Origin: Paenibacillus alba
GTDB lineage: Bacteria; Bacillota; Bacilli; Paenibacillales; NBRC-103111
Assembly (NCBI RefSeq): GCF_013204855.1
Contig: NZ_JABMKZ010000006.1
Location: 124,001-188,000, forward strand
Length of the DNA stretch: 64,000 nt
Direction of reading: 5' to 3'
Shown: positions 25,463 through 33,203 of the stretch, one piece after another
Position numbering within the stretch: position 1 is the stretch's first letter
Layout of the letters: every line of letters begins with the position of its first letter
The notes under the pieces: model-generated
Seen by the model: the letters and a program-made list of their open reading frames with translations, nothing else
Database searches by the model: none
What the model was told of the DNA's origin: nothing
Translations under genes and position numbers: made by a program

Positions 25463-25987
25463 ATGAACTACAATGAGCATCAACGAAAAAACTTTAAGGC
25501 GATTGGTCAACAACATACAATTTGGTTAATGAATGCTAAAGACTTAAAAAACTCTGCTGATGTCCTACTTGAACGTATTCATGAGGTTAACAGACGAATA
25601 AGTGAACATGAACCAGTTGATTTAATAGAAGATACAGGAGTATTTAAAGTGTACATGCTTCTTGCTGGATTAAGTTTAGAAAACGTAATTAAGGGCTTAA
25701 TTATTTCTAGAAACCCTACAATAGTTACTGACGAAGAAGTTAAATTCTCAGGATCTGGGCATAAACTCATTGAATTATTTAGGCTAGTAAATATATCTTT
25801 AAACAATGATGAAATAAAGTTCCTAGAACTGATTGAAGAATTTATTATGTGGGCTGGAAGGTATTCACTCCCTAAAAAAAGTCAATATTTTCAGAATCGT
25901 AAAAGTCCAAATATTCCTATGATTGGAATCCCTAGAGATTCAGATATGTTTAATAATTTATTTTCACGCATAGTAGAAGAATACTAG
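25463..25987 (+). CDS. Helical HEPN-like protein of unknown function
   Basis: A 174-aa all-helical protein with segments typical of HEPN-like folds: LAGLSLENVIKGLII near residue 70, GSGHKLIELFRLVN near 105 and a WAGRYSLPKKS motif near 135. Some HEPN proteins are RNases or their non-catalytic partners; the classic RxxxxH motif is not evident here, so it may be inactive or belong to another family. AAAGGGAGA lies before the ATG at 25463. It sits between two terminators, as a single-gene unit beside the SIR2 operon. Recognition is tentative. Confidence 0.55.
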   Translation: MNYNEHQRKNFKAIGQQHTIWLMNAKDLKNSADVLLERIHEVNRRISEHEPVDLIEDTGVFKVYMLLAGLSLENVIKGLIISRNPTIVTDEEVKFSGSGHKLIELFRLVNISLNNDEIKFLELIEEFIMWAGRYSLPKKSQYFQNRKSPNIPMIGIPRDSDMFNNLFSRIVEEY

Positions 25988-26068
25988 TGTATCATTCATT
26001 ACTTATTGCTACCTTCGGTTAATCCAATTTTCCTATTTGACAAAACTACATTGTGACAAGTTCGTAAC

Positions 26069-26106
26069 GGTGCATCCCTTTTTTTTAGAGGGTTTGCACC
26101 TTTTTT
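26069..26106 (+). terminator. Terminator after the HEPN-like gene
   Basis: GGTGCA and TGCACC, with an inner CCCT/AGGG pairing, enclose a T-rich loop and are followed by six T. Confidence 0.8.
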
Positions 26107-26135
26107 ATTTATTTTCTCCAGGAACTGGACAAGCG

Positions 26136-26175
26136 ATTTGTCTTATTGTAAGCTGCTGCTGGGATTAAGACAAAT
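26136..26175 (+). repeat. Perfect 10-bp inverted repeat before the second recombinase
   Basis: ATTTGTCTTA (26136-26145) and its exact complement TAAGACAAAT (26166-26175) are separated by 20 bases. The right arm ends immediately before the AAGGAG ribosome binding site of the recombinase. It may be an operator, a recombinase binding site or an RNA hairpin controlling translation. Confidence 0.6.
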
Positions 26176-26190
26176 AAGGAGTTGAAAGCT

Positions 26191-26769
26191 ATGGAAATGG
26201 TTCAACCTCTAAGAGATCGTACTAAAATTGAAGAAATCAAACAATTATTGTCGGTTAACAAAAGAGATTTTCTTATGTTTGTTTTAGGTATCAATTGCGG
26301 TTTGAGGATAAGTGATATTCTTAGAATGGAGATAGGAGATGTTATTGATCGTAGTGGAAGACCAAAGAAATACTATGAGCTTCGTGAAAAGAAGACAAAC
26401 AAGTACAAACGATTTATTTTTGCTGAAAATGTACAAGCAGCCATCCTGAGTTACTTGAATGGCTACATAGGCAATTATGACAGACCTCTGTTTTTATCAC
26501 GTAAATCAGGAGCAAATGGACATAGTAAGCCCCTGACACGACAACAAGCATATAACATCTTAAATGATGCAGCTCGTAATGTTGGAGTAGATGATAATAT
26601 TGGAACTCATTCATTAAGGAAAACTTTCGGATACTTCGCCTATAAAGCAGGAACAGATATTGTATTGCTACAGCAGATATTTAATCATACATCTCCATCC
26701 GTAACCCTTAGATATATTGGGATTTTACAGGATGACATGGATAAAGTAATCATCAATCTTAATTTATAA
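26191..26769 (+). CDS. Short tyrosine recombinase (catalytic domain only)
   Basis: The 192-aa protein has the catalytic domain of tyrosine recombinases: Arg39 (CGLRISD), Lys67/68 (EKKTNK), His140-x-x-Arg143 (HSLRK), His166 (FNHTS) and Tyr175 (LRYIG). It lacks the N-terminal core-binding domain, like other short integrases known from Bacillus plasmids and elements. ATG chosen for its spacing to AAGGAG (26176-26181). It is followed by a small gene starting 17 bases after the stop, repeating the layout of the first integrase and its partner. It may mark a nested element or provide a second reaction, for example resolution. Confidence 0.9.
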   Translation: MEMVQPLRDRTKIEEIKQLLSVNKRDFLMFVLGINCGLRISDILRMEIGDVIDRSGRPKKYYELREKKTNKYKRFIFAENVQAAILSYLNGYIGNYDRPLFLSRKSGANGHSKPLTRQQAYNILNDAARNVGVDDNIGTHSLRKTFGYFAYKAGTDIVLLQQIFNHTSPSVTLRYIGILQDDMDKVIINLNL

Positions 26770-26786
26770 GGGTGGAGGACTAGACA

Positions 26787-27065
26787 TTGGACAACTACTT
26801 TGACTATGTGATGGAGAATGTAACCAGGGAAGACTTGACGCTTTTAAAGATACTAAATGGAAGCGGAGAACTAACAAAATTTAGAGCTATCACACTCATC
26901 TCATTAAGAGAGAAAAGCGAAATGTCAGAAGCGATATTTAGAAAAGTCTTTACTGGGCTAACTTATATTAGATTTATTGAGTCAGACAAGGGTGCAAGAG
27001 AACAACGTGTAATCATTACTAGTTACGGTAAGGAAGCGTTGAAGGTACTACTGGAAGAAATGTAA
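26787..27065 (+). CDS. Small winged-helix-like protein coupled to the second recombinase
   Basis: The 92-aa product resembles a compact winged helix: NGSGELTKFRAITLISLREKS, then AIFRKVFTGLTYIRFIES and a final basic strand-helix part. AGGGTGGAGGA straddles the recombinase stop codon and precedes the TTG start, so the two are co-translated. This could be a directionality factor or auxiliary DNA-binding protein for the recombinase; that is inference from position and fold impression. Confidence 0.6.
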   Translation: MDNYFDYVMENVTREDLTLLKILNGSGELTKFRAITLISLREKSEMSEAIFRKVFTGLTYIRFIESDKGAREQRVIITSYGKEALKVLLEEM

Positions 27066-27333
27066 ATAGTATTGATACATAGAGTGGGGAGTGTCCAATG
27101 CGGATATTCCCTTATTTTTGTTGGGGCAGGGGGGGGATGGTTACTACTTTTTATGGTTTTGTTAGTTTTGTCAACGGTATAGGCACTACAGCTCGTTGCG
27201 CTATGTGGTATTTCATTCACGTGTAAACAATCAATTTGTTAGCCTAGTATCTCACATTTGTGCGAAAAGTTATCACCTATTACGCTGTGTCAAATGGTAC
27301 AATAGGGATAAAAAGGAAATAGGAGAATATCCT

Positions 27334-27822
27334 TTGAAATATTTTACTGATGAATTATGGACTCAAATGAATTATGGAAGCACTGTAGATCAAGAACAGG
27401 CACATCATCAATGGACAGAGAACAATAAAGCATATGCTGCACTCTACCCAAGTCTTCAAGATAGGCTATCACGTAAGGTTTACGATCACTTCAAAACTAA
27501 AGGCTTCCATGATTATCGCCTTAAGAATGTGGAAGTGAAGCATTCAGATTATGGTGTATTGAACCCTGTTAAGGTTGCATTAACAGTCACTGACTATTCA
27601 GAGGAATGGACGATTACGTTCAAGAAAATAAAGAAGCTTGAATTGAAGTTTGAATGTGGTGAGAGTGATTTTGAAAAGCGCAGAGGGTTTGATGACTGGG
27701 GATACAACGAAATATTGATTGTAGATGATGATACGTTGTCGTTTGAGGTGCTTTTTGCTTCTGGAGCTGCGATCTTGGTTCATTTCAAGAATAACTATAT
27801 TTTTCTGAGTAAGTATGAATAA
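27334..27822 (+). CDS. DUF4085-like protein
   Basis: The start KYFTDELWTQMNYGS and the later strand-rich half (VALTVTDYSEEWTITFKKIKK...) resemble DUF4085, small Bacillota proteins of unknown function. The frame is open from 27196, but GGAAATAGGAG at 27314-27325 points to the TTG at 27334, which gives 162 aa beginning at the conserved part. The stretch between the previous stop and this start holds only AT-rich sequence and no gene. These proteins often lie among immunity-like genes, as here. Confidence 0.65.
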   Translation: MKYFTDELWTQMNYGSTVDQEQAHHQWTENNKAYAALYPSLQDRLSRKVYDHFKTKGFHDYRLKNVEVKHSDYGVLNPVKVALTVTDYSEEWTITFKKIKKLELKFECGESDFEKRRGFDDWGYNEILIVDDDTLSFEVLFASGAAILVHFKNNYIFLSKYE

Positions 27823-27847
27823 ATGAAAAAGGCTGGTAGATATAAAG

Positions 27848-28591
27848 ATGAATAGTAATCCGTACATAGCCGCAATAATTACAGCATCAGCCGCATTTGT
27901 TGCTGCAGTTGCAGCTCAGATGTTATCCCACTGGTTAACAAAGAAGCGTGAGAATCATAAATACAATAAAGAGGTATATCAAAAGTTATATGCTCCCATT
28001 CTATTTGAGTTATACGTGTTTTTTGATGTAAGAACTGCTTTTAGGAGAGCGCATGATATTAAAGGTGATGTAGATGTCAATGAGATTAAAAGTAAAATAG
28101 TCAAACATATCGCCGCAAATCAAATGTATTCTTCCCCTAGAATTATTTCAGCACTACATAGAGTCAGGCACTTTGATTATCATGAAGATTTACAGGTAGG
28201 TAATTTACAAAATATTGCTGAGATTGAACTACTCTGGTGCATGTTAGATCAACTAGTCAATCTTAATGAAACAACGAATTTATTTGACAGAGAAAACAAA
28301 GATATTCTTATGAAGTATAGCTTTCACTATATTCTATGGACAATTATCTCCATATTAAGAGGTGAAGATGCTTACGAAATACTAAGTTATAAACATTCCT
28401 TGAATATTGATACAGCAATTGAGAAATTCTACAAAGGTTTAAAGAAGGATTTCAAAAGGTATAGATTAGGTCAACAAGATAAACAGTTTTTAAAACAATC
28501 GCTTGAAGAAGTAATAAGTAGGCTAACCAATGGATCTGGGGAATTTAGTCCTCATGGAAAAACATATTTGGAGAGATCGAAGAATACTTGA
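27848..28591 (+). CDS. Membrane-anchored protein of unknown function
   Basis: The 247-aa protein begins with one membrane helix (about residues 6-30, PYIAAIITASAAFVAAVAAQ), followed by a basic stop-transfer segment (LTKKRENHKYNK) and a long cytoplasmic helical domain of about 210 residues. The overall design resembles small membrane-anchored defence or toxin-related proteins with one N-terminal helix, but no family is recognised. It starts 25 bases after the DUF4085-like gene, likely on the same transcript. Confidence 0.6.
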   Translation: MNSNPYIAAIITASAAFVAAVAAQMLSHWLTKKRENHKYNKEVYQKLYAPILFELYVFFDVRTAFRRAHDIKGDVDVNEIKSKIVKHIAANQMYSSPRIISALHRVRHFDYHEDLQVGNLQNIAEIELLWCMLDQLVNLNETTNLFDRENKDILMKYSFHYILWTIISILRGEDAYEILSYKHSLNIDTAIEKFYKGLKKDFKRYRLGQQDKQFLKQSLEEVISRLTNGSGEFSPHGKTYLERSKNT

Positions 28592-28652
28592 GCGATAAAA
28601 TCACGATTTGATAAAGCACTGTTAAGTTCAACAAGGATGGAGGGAAAGGCTT

Positions 28653-28979
28653 TTGAAAATTGTAGAGGTAACATCAATTGGTATCACATTTGTTGATAGT
28701 TACGTTATGACTAAGTTCATTGATTTTAAAGAGTGTAATGAAAACTGGGTAATGTATAACAAAAGGAAAAAGAATTGGTCAGAAGATGAAGTGGAGCAAT
28801 ATCGCACTAAGAGTAAGTGCGTAGGTCAAAGGGATATTTGTGGTAAACCATGCTATTTTGAATTTTTCACAAGACCTTTCACCAAAATTGAGTTTACTAA
28901 TTTTTTGGCACAAAACCATTTCAGAGACTTGCAAAGGAAAATTCTTGAAGTTGGTTGGACTACATTTGACTTGAGCTAA
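28653..28979 (+). CDS. Small protein of unknown function
   Basis: The 108-aa product starts at TTG after an excellent GGAGGGAAAGG site. It is rich in aromatic and charged residues (WVMYNKRKKNWSEDE, CYFEFFTRPFTKIEF) and has four Cys, but shows no signal or membrane helix. No family is recognised. Size, single-domain nature and place within a run of similar small genes are what one sees in arrays of immunity proteins, but there is no direct evidence. Confidence 0.55.
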   Translation: MKIVEVTSIGITFVDSYVMTKFIDFKECNENWVMYNKRKKNWSEDEVEQYRTKSKCVGQRDICGKPCYFEFFTRPFTKIEFTNFLAQNHFRDLQRKILEVGWTTFDLS

Positions 28980-29039
28980 CTGATTATATGAATAAAGAAA
29001 TAAAACATGGATATATTCACAGTGTTAAAGGAGGTTCAG

Positions 29040-29492
29040 TTGGAAAAAGAGCAGATACCTGACAATGTTTCTATTGAATTGAGAAAGAAAATGGAGAATA
29101 CATGGGACACAAATTTGCTTCATTACTGGTATCCACTATCAAAGTGCAAAAGAAGTGACATTATTGCTTTTGATGCTGATTACATTGAGGATAATAGGAG
29201 TAAGCTTGATTGCATTATAATGTTGTTAAAGGAACATGGAGTAGATGAGATATATGAATTTTTTGAATCAGGTTATGATTACAAAGTACAAATATCAGAA
29301 CTACATCCTTTCTACGGATACTTTAATGCATCAACAGGTGGAGAAGGATTTTGGTGTTCTGAGAAAATGGACTGGATTATATATGCATCCCATGAAAGGA
29401 CAATAACTATTGGTGGAGAATGGCTAATAAAAGAACTGAAGTTGTTGTGGGGAGATTGGAAAAATCATATAACGTGGGATACAAAGAACTAA
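29040..29492 (+). CDS. Small acidic protein of unknown function
   Basis: The frame begins at an ATG (29007), yet AAAGGAGG lies at 29027-29034 inside it, pointing to the TTG at 29040 and a 150-aa product. Aromatic-rich segments (LLHYWYPLSKCKRSD, FYGYFNASTGGEGFWCSEKMDWIIYASHE) suggest a compact alpha/beta protein of the SMI1/immunity type, but I cannot assign a family. The following 164 bases are non-coding and contain separated CAGCGGC and GCCGCTG arms. Confidence 0.55.
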   Translation: MEKEQIPDNVSIELRKKMENTWDTNLLHYWYPLSKCKRSDIIAFDADYIEDNRSKLDCIIMLLKEHGVDEIYEFFESGYDYKVQISELHPFYGYFNASTGGEGFWCSEKMDWIIYASHERTITIGGEWLIKELKLLWGDWKNHITWDTKN

Positions 29493-29656
29493 ACATAATT
29501 CAATGTGCAGCGGCAGATGTAACAACTAAGCTATGGTGATTGTCGTGTACTTACCAATCCTGTAAGTATCAGGATGCAAACATTTGCATTATCATGTAGC
29601 TTTTGGAGAGCCGCTGATAGCCACATGAATGATTATATTTGAGAGGAAACTATTGA

Positions 29657-30028
29657 ATGAGCAAAAAGCACTTAGATACTTTTGGAGAAATCTTAATAAA
29701 TAAAGTTCGTGATGTAGCAATTCATAACTGGGATAATATCATTGATGGTAATATGAAAGGTCAAAGAGCTAAAGAAATTCGTGAGAAGTTGTCCATTTTT
29801 AATGATGAACAAATTGAAGTTTTAAAAGATGTATTTCCAATGGTTGTTGATTCCACTCTACATCATTTGCTACGGACACTAGAGCAAGAGGATGCAATTG
29901 AACTATCCGTTGAGGTTGAGCAGAAAGCAAAAAGAATTAGGGATATTAGCGATGGGTTAGCAGGAGAACTTTATACAGAAGATGGTTGGATTATGCGATT
30001 TAGCAATAAGCGATATAACGAAATGTAA
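29657..30028 (+). CDS. Small helical protein, possibly DUF6547
   Basis: The 123-aa product (GEILINKVRDVAIHNWDNII, QIEVLKDVFPMVVDSTLHHL, ISDGLAGELYTEDGWIMRFS) has a regular helical pattern ending in an aromatic strand. I have an impression of the DUF6547 family, unverified. GAGAGGAAAC precedes the ATG. It is followed after 62 bases by the CdiI-like gene, and the two may be neighbours in one immunity gene cluster. Confidence 0.55.
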   Translation: MSKKHLDTFGEILINKVRDVAIHNWDNIIDGNMKGQRAKEIREKLSIFNDEQIEVLKDVFPMVVDSTLHHLLRTLEQEDAIELSVEVEQKAKRIRDISDGLAGELYTEDGWIMRFSNKRYNEM

Positions 30029-30090
30029 CCTAAGAGAGTAATTTTATTAGTCAGTTTGTTTATTAACGCTTACGAGAGAGAGTGTGGTTA

Positions 30091-30456
30091 ATGTTGAGGA
30101 AGGAAAGGTTGACGGAAGCAGAATTACTTAGTCCTCAGGACTTTCCAGTAAAAACATTCTTTAACGCTATACCTGACTATAATTTTGAAACTGTGATACA
30201 ACAAATGGTACTTGGTATAGGAAGTGGATTTAACGCTACTGGGTGCTTATTCCCAGATGATTTAGACCCTCACGAAGAAAAATTTGAGGGTATTATGTTT
30301 TATTTACATAAGGAAGAAGTAATCTTAGATTATGAAACCTTTTACTTTTATCTTATCAAAGCATGTAGAATCTACGTTGGGGACTCTTCTATACAAAAAG
30401 AAATTGTCTACAGCTTAGTTGAGAAGATAAAAGAAAAGTACATTGCAAAAAAGTGA
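30091..30456 (+). CDS. CdiI-like ribonuclease-toxin immunity protein
   Basis: The 121-aa protein contains PVKTFFNAIPDYNFETVIQ and GIGSGFNATGCLFPDDLD followed by an acidic EEKFEGI stretch and YETFYFYLIKAC, which together match my recollection of CdiI immunity proteins of RNase-type contact-dependent toxins. No matching CdiA/WXG/LXG toxin gene is present in the window, so it would be an orphan immunity gene. ATG at 30091 follows GAGAGAGTG; a GTG at 30082 is an alternative. Confidence in the family is moderate. Confidence 0.6.
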   Translation: MLRKERLTEAELLSPQDFPVKTFFNAIPDYNFETVIQQMVLGIGSGFNATGCLFPDDLDPHEEKFEGIMFYLHKEEVILDYETFYFYLIKACRIYVGDSSIQKEIVYSLVEKIKEKYIAKK

Positions 30457-30519
30457 GATTTCTCACATTGAATAAAACATGGATTTCATATTAGTATGCT
30501 TTGAAAGTGGTGTGAATGA

Positions 30520-31020
30520 TTGAAACTAAAGTTAATACATATACCATTGCTTTTGGCGGTTGCATTCGTTGCGTTCCTAACTTTTCCTTGGCTTGCCATT
30601 TTCATTGGTATTCATTCACAACCGAATCCGCCACGCCCTGAAATAACACATGGGGAATTTCCATTTCGTTTGGAATACGAATTAAATGGGCAACGGAAAG
30701 TTATTGAAGATACAATAATATGTGATTTTGATGGTTTTGGTGCTGATGAAGGGCGTGGAAAATATCGCAATTGGAAGGTTAGATTGGTTAGTGGCAGTGA
30801 AAATGTAACTTTGCTGAAAGTCGATGACAAGAAAGAAATAGAATTTTCCCATGGAAGTGCAGAATATTATATGGGGGATTCGGAAATTGAGAAGAATGAT
30901 AGTAGCTTTCCTGATGCTATATATGTTGCCAAAAATAGTAGTGGGATAGTTCGTGCAAATGAATTATTTGATAGTTACCATATTAAACTGATTAGTTGGG
31001 AGTCTGCCCCTCCAATCTAA
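30520..31020 (+). CDS. Membrane-anchored protein of unknown function
   Basis: The 166-aa protein has one N-terminal membrane helix (about residues 5-28) and an external or cytoplasmic beta-rich domain: FRLEYELNGQRKVIEDTIICD, WKVRLVSGSENVTLLKV. Strand-like alternation and few helices suggest an immunoglobulin-like or beta-barrel domain. TTG start after GTGGTG. No family recognised. The next 196 bases (31021-31216) hold no gene I can support. Confidence 0.55.
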   Translation: MKLKLIHIPLLLAVAFVAFLTFPWLAIFIGIHSQPNPPRPEITHGEFPFRLEYELNGQRKVIEDTIICDFDGFGADEGRGKYRNWKVRLVSGSENVTLLKVDDKKEIEFSHGSAEYYMGDSEIEKNDSSFPDAIYVAKNSSGIVRANELFDSYHIKLISWESAPPI

Positions 31021-31216
31021 AAGAGAAGTTTTATGTAAGGGGAAGATGATTGGAAGAGGGCGGGTTAGATGCATTAGTAACGCTGAGTATGCTAAAACTT
31101 CGTTTTCAGGAGGAAATACAGTTATCTGTAAAGAACATCCAAGTGAAATACGATTTGTAATATACATGTGGATTTTTTAACAGTTACTTGAAGTTAGTAC
31201 AAAGAAAGGAACAACT

Positions 31217-31885
31217 ATGGATATTAACGATTTATTTAATGAACTTGAGATACTAAGAACCCCTTTTGAAATGAAGGACTATTTTGATCGAATTATATTT
31301 TTAATTAATGAACAACCTGAATTATTAGAACAAGCTAGGTTAAACAAAGGAAAGTATAAACAGTTTATTGAGGAGTTTTATCCGCTGTACTGTTTTAGTC
31401 AATCAAAGTACTGTAAACATAATTCCAGACTAAAGATTATTATTGGGAACCAACCATATGATGCCATAATGCATTTAGAGGATGGTACAGAAGAAAAGTT
31501 TGAATTGACAAATTATATTGATGGCGAATGGGAATTTTTTAATGCAAAAGAACTTAATAAAAGTGGCATTGGTAAAATTCGTTTTAATGATACTAGAAAT
31601 TTAGTTGCTAGGGAACAGGAGTACCTACAAAAAATAATGAAGAACGTTGAAAAGAAATCGAAAAAAGACTATTCTCATGCTAATATTATTTTCGTGGTTA
31701 ATACATCTGATTACTTTGAGGTTTATGGTAGAAGCTCTAGATCATTTGTTCGAAGATTAAAAGATGAGTTAATGAATGTAAAATTAAATGCAAAAACAAT
31801 TTTTTTACTTGTACTGAATAATCAAAGTATAGATAGTATTAATGAAAATCTTCTATTAATAAAAGAAAATGCGCAATTCGACTAA
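31217..31885 (+). CDS. Unknown protein
   Basis: The 222-aa soluble product shows three parts: a helical start (DINDLFNELEILRTPFEMKD), a central Cys-containing region, and a beta-rich segment with acidic/basic alternation (AIMHLEDGTEEKFELTNY), ending with KTIFLLVLNNQSIDSINENL. The DTRNLVAREQEYLQKIMKN helix is strongly charged. No known motif is seen. AGAAAGGAAC precedes the ATG. It is about 100 bases upstream of the small membrane protein. Confidence 0.5.
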   Translation: MDINDLFNELEILRTPFEMKDYFDRIIFLINEQPELLEQARLNKGKYKQFIEEFYPLYCFSQSKYCKHNSRLKIIIGNQPYDAIMHLEDGTEEKFELTNYIDGEWEFFNAKELNKSGIGKIRFNDTRNLVAREQEYLQKIMKNVEKKSKKDYSHANIIFVVNTSDYFEVYGRSSRSFVRRLKDELMNVKLNAKTIFLLVLNNQSIDSINENLLLIKENAQFD

Positions 31886-31988
31886 AAGCTTTGATCTGTA
31901 CCAGATCTGTTTAACTTTAATGGATAATAATGATTCGATATGAGAAGTTTATCTAAGTTGAAATGCATGTTGAGAAGGAGAAATATGA

Positions 31989-32171
31989 TTGGGATATTCG
32001 TTTTCGCTAATAACTGCGTTAATGCAAGTAATCTCTTTACTACTGGTAATTTTGGTAATCGTTGCGCTGATCAGCGGCATGAGATTTATGTACTGGAAGA
32101 AGAAAAACGATGTTGAAATGGGTAAGAAGCTTGATAAAGTAATTGGATTACTTGGTAAGGATAAGTCTTAA
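31989..32171 (+). CDS. Small single-pass membrane protein
   Basis: A 60-aa protein with one helix (about residues 8-32, ITALMQVISLLLVILVIVAL) and a basic tail YWKKKNDVEMGKKLDKVIG. TTG start eight bases after GAGAAGGAG. The tail (membrane helix, then a short amphipathic Lys/Asp-rich helix) resembles many small YneF-like or holin-accessory proteins, but no identity can be claimed. Confidence 0.55.
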   Translation: MGYSFSLITALMQVISLLLVILVIVALISGMRFMYWKKKNDVEMGKKLDKVIGLLGKDKS

Positions 32172-32480
32172 ATATGATGAAAAATAGTCAGTTCAAGTAC
32201 ACAGCGTTGATAGAGTTATTGCTTGAAGTTCGCTCTCGTAGATTCACCCAATTCAGACGTTTCTTAGATTTAAAGATGTTAATGAAGTGCTGGAGTACCT
32301 TTGGACTCAAGCATTAAAAGTTTAAGACAGGGGAGCGAATCTGTCTTTGATAATTTGAAGCTTTTCTTTGCTCCAACTGGCTCATTGCAGGAAATATCTA
32401 TTGATAGTGGTTGGGGAAACGAGTTTATTTAGATTTCAATTAGGTTTGATAATCTGATGGCAACTATGGGAGGAAACCAA
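32172..32480 (+). pseudogene. Gap with possible remnant of a decayed gene
   Basis: No intact gene fits here. One frame after an ATG pair at 32175/32178 reads 47 codons; another frame nearby gives a natural-looking C-terminus (FKDVNEVLEYLWTQALK) ending at about 32324. Switching frames near 32270 would join the two into a plausible protein end, so a frameshifted remnant is likely but not proven. The rest is AT-rich non-coding DNA. Confidence 0.3.
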
Positions 32481-33020
32481 TTGAATGAGATTCAAGTTGT
32501 AAACACCACAGTAGAAAGACCAAGCGAAGTGACATACTCAAATGTACAACCAATCTGGCATTTGATTGTACTAACGATAGTTACAACTGGATTCTATCAA
32601 ATGGTGTGGTTTTATAAAACGTGGAAACAATTGCAAAAGCATAACAATTGGCAAGTAAGTTACGTGTATAGGACAGTATTTTCATTCATACCTTTCATTG
32701 GTTTTATTATTGTGGTTAATTTATTCAAACGAATCAATAGACTTTTGAAGCAACATGATATACACGTTAAGATGTTTCCAATTATTATGATGCTTGGATT
32801 CTATATCCTTAATGCACTTTTTAAGTTACCACATCTATATTGGTTAATAGGATTTTTGTCAATTGCTCCACTTGCTTATGCACAGTATGCGTTAAATTTA
32901 TATTGGATGAAGGTACAGCCAGAGCAAAGAGTGGAAGAAAAGTTTACGAAGAGACAATGGGGGCTAGTGGTAATTGGTTCTTTGTTCTGGTTGTTGGTAC
33001 TACTTGGATTATTCATTTAG
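32481..33020 (+). CDS. DUF4234 membrane protein
   Basis: The 179-aa protein has about four membrane helices. The first, with WHLIVLTIVTTGFYQMVWFY followed by KTWKQLQKHNN, is the DUF4234 signature (a helix then a basic amphipathic segment). The frame starts at an ATG (32457), but GGGAGG at 32468-32473 fits the TTG at 32481. Function of DUF4234 is unknown; it is often near small secreted or membrane proteins. A terminator follows at 33077. Confidence 0.75.
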   Translation: MNEIQVVNTTVERPSEVTYSNVQPIWHLIVLTIVTTGFYQMVWFYKTWKQLQKHNNWQVSYVYRTVFSFIPFIGFIIVVNLFKRINRLLKQHDIHVKMFPIIMMLGFYILNALFKLPHLYWLIGFLSIAPLAYAQYALNLYWMKVQPEQRVEEKFTKRQWGLVVIGSLFWLLVLLGLFI

Positions 33021-33076
33021 CTTCTAACAAAGTGGTAACTTGCAGGTGGGCATAAATCATATATATTTGATCAATG

Positions 33077-33101
33077 AAGCTTCCATGAATGGAAGCTTTT
33101 T
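33077..33101 (+). terminator. Rho-independent terminator
   Basis: AAGCTTCCA and TGGAAGCTT form a perfect nine-pair stem with a four-base loop, followed by T-rich sequence. Confidence 0.85.
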
Positions 33102-33203
33102 GTATGTTCCTATGAATATAGACCTACAAAATATTGCATTATTCTCCACAAATCAAAGGTCACATGGTACAATTTAACTATTCAACCAGATAAGGAGAGT
33201 CAT

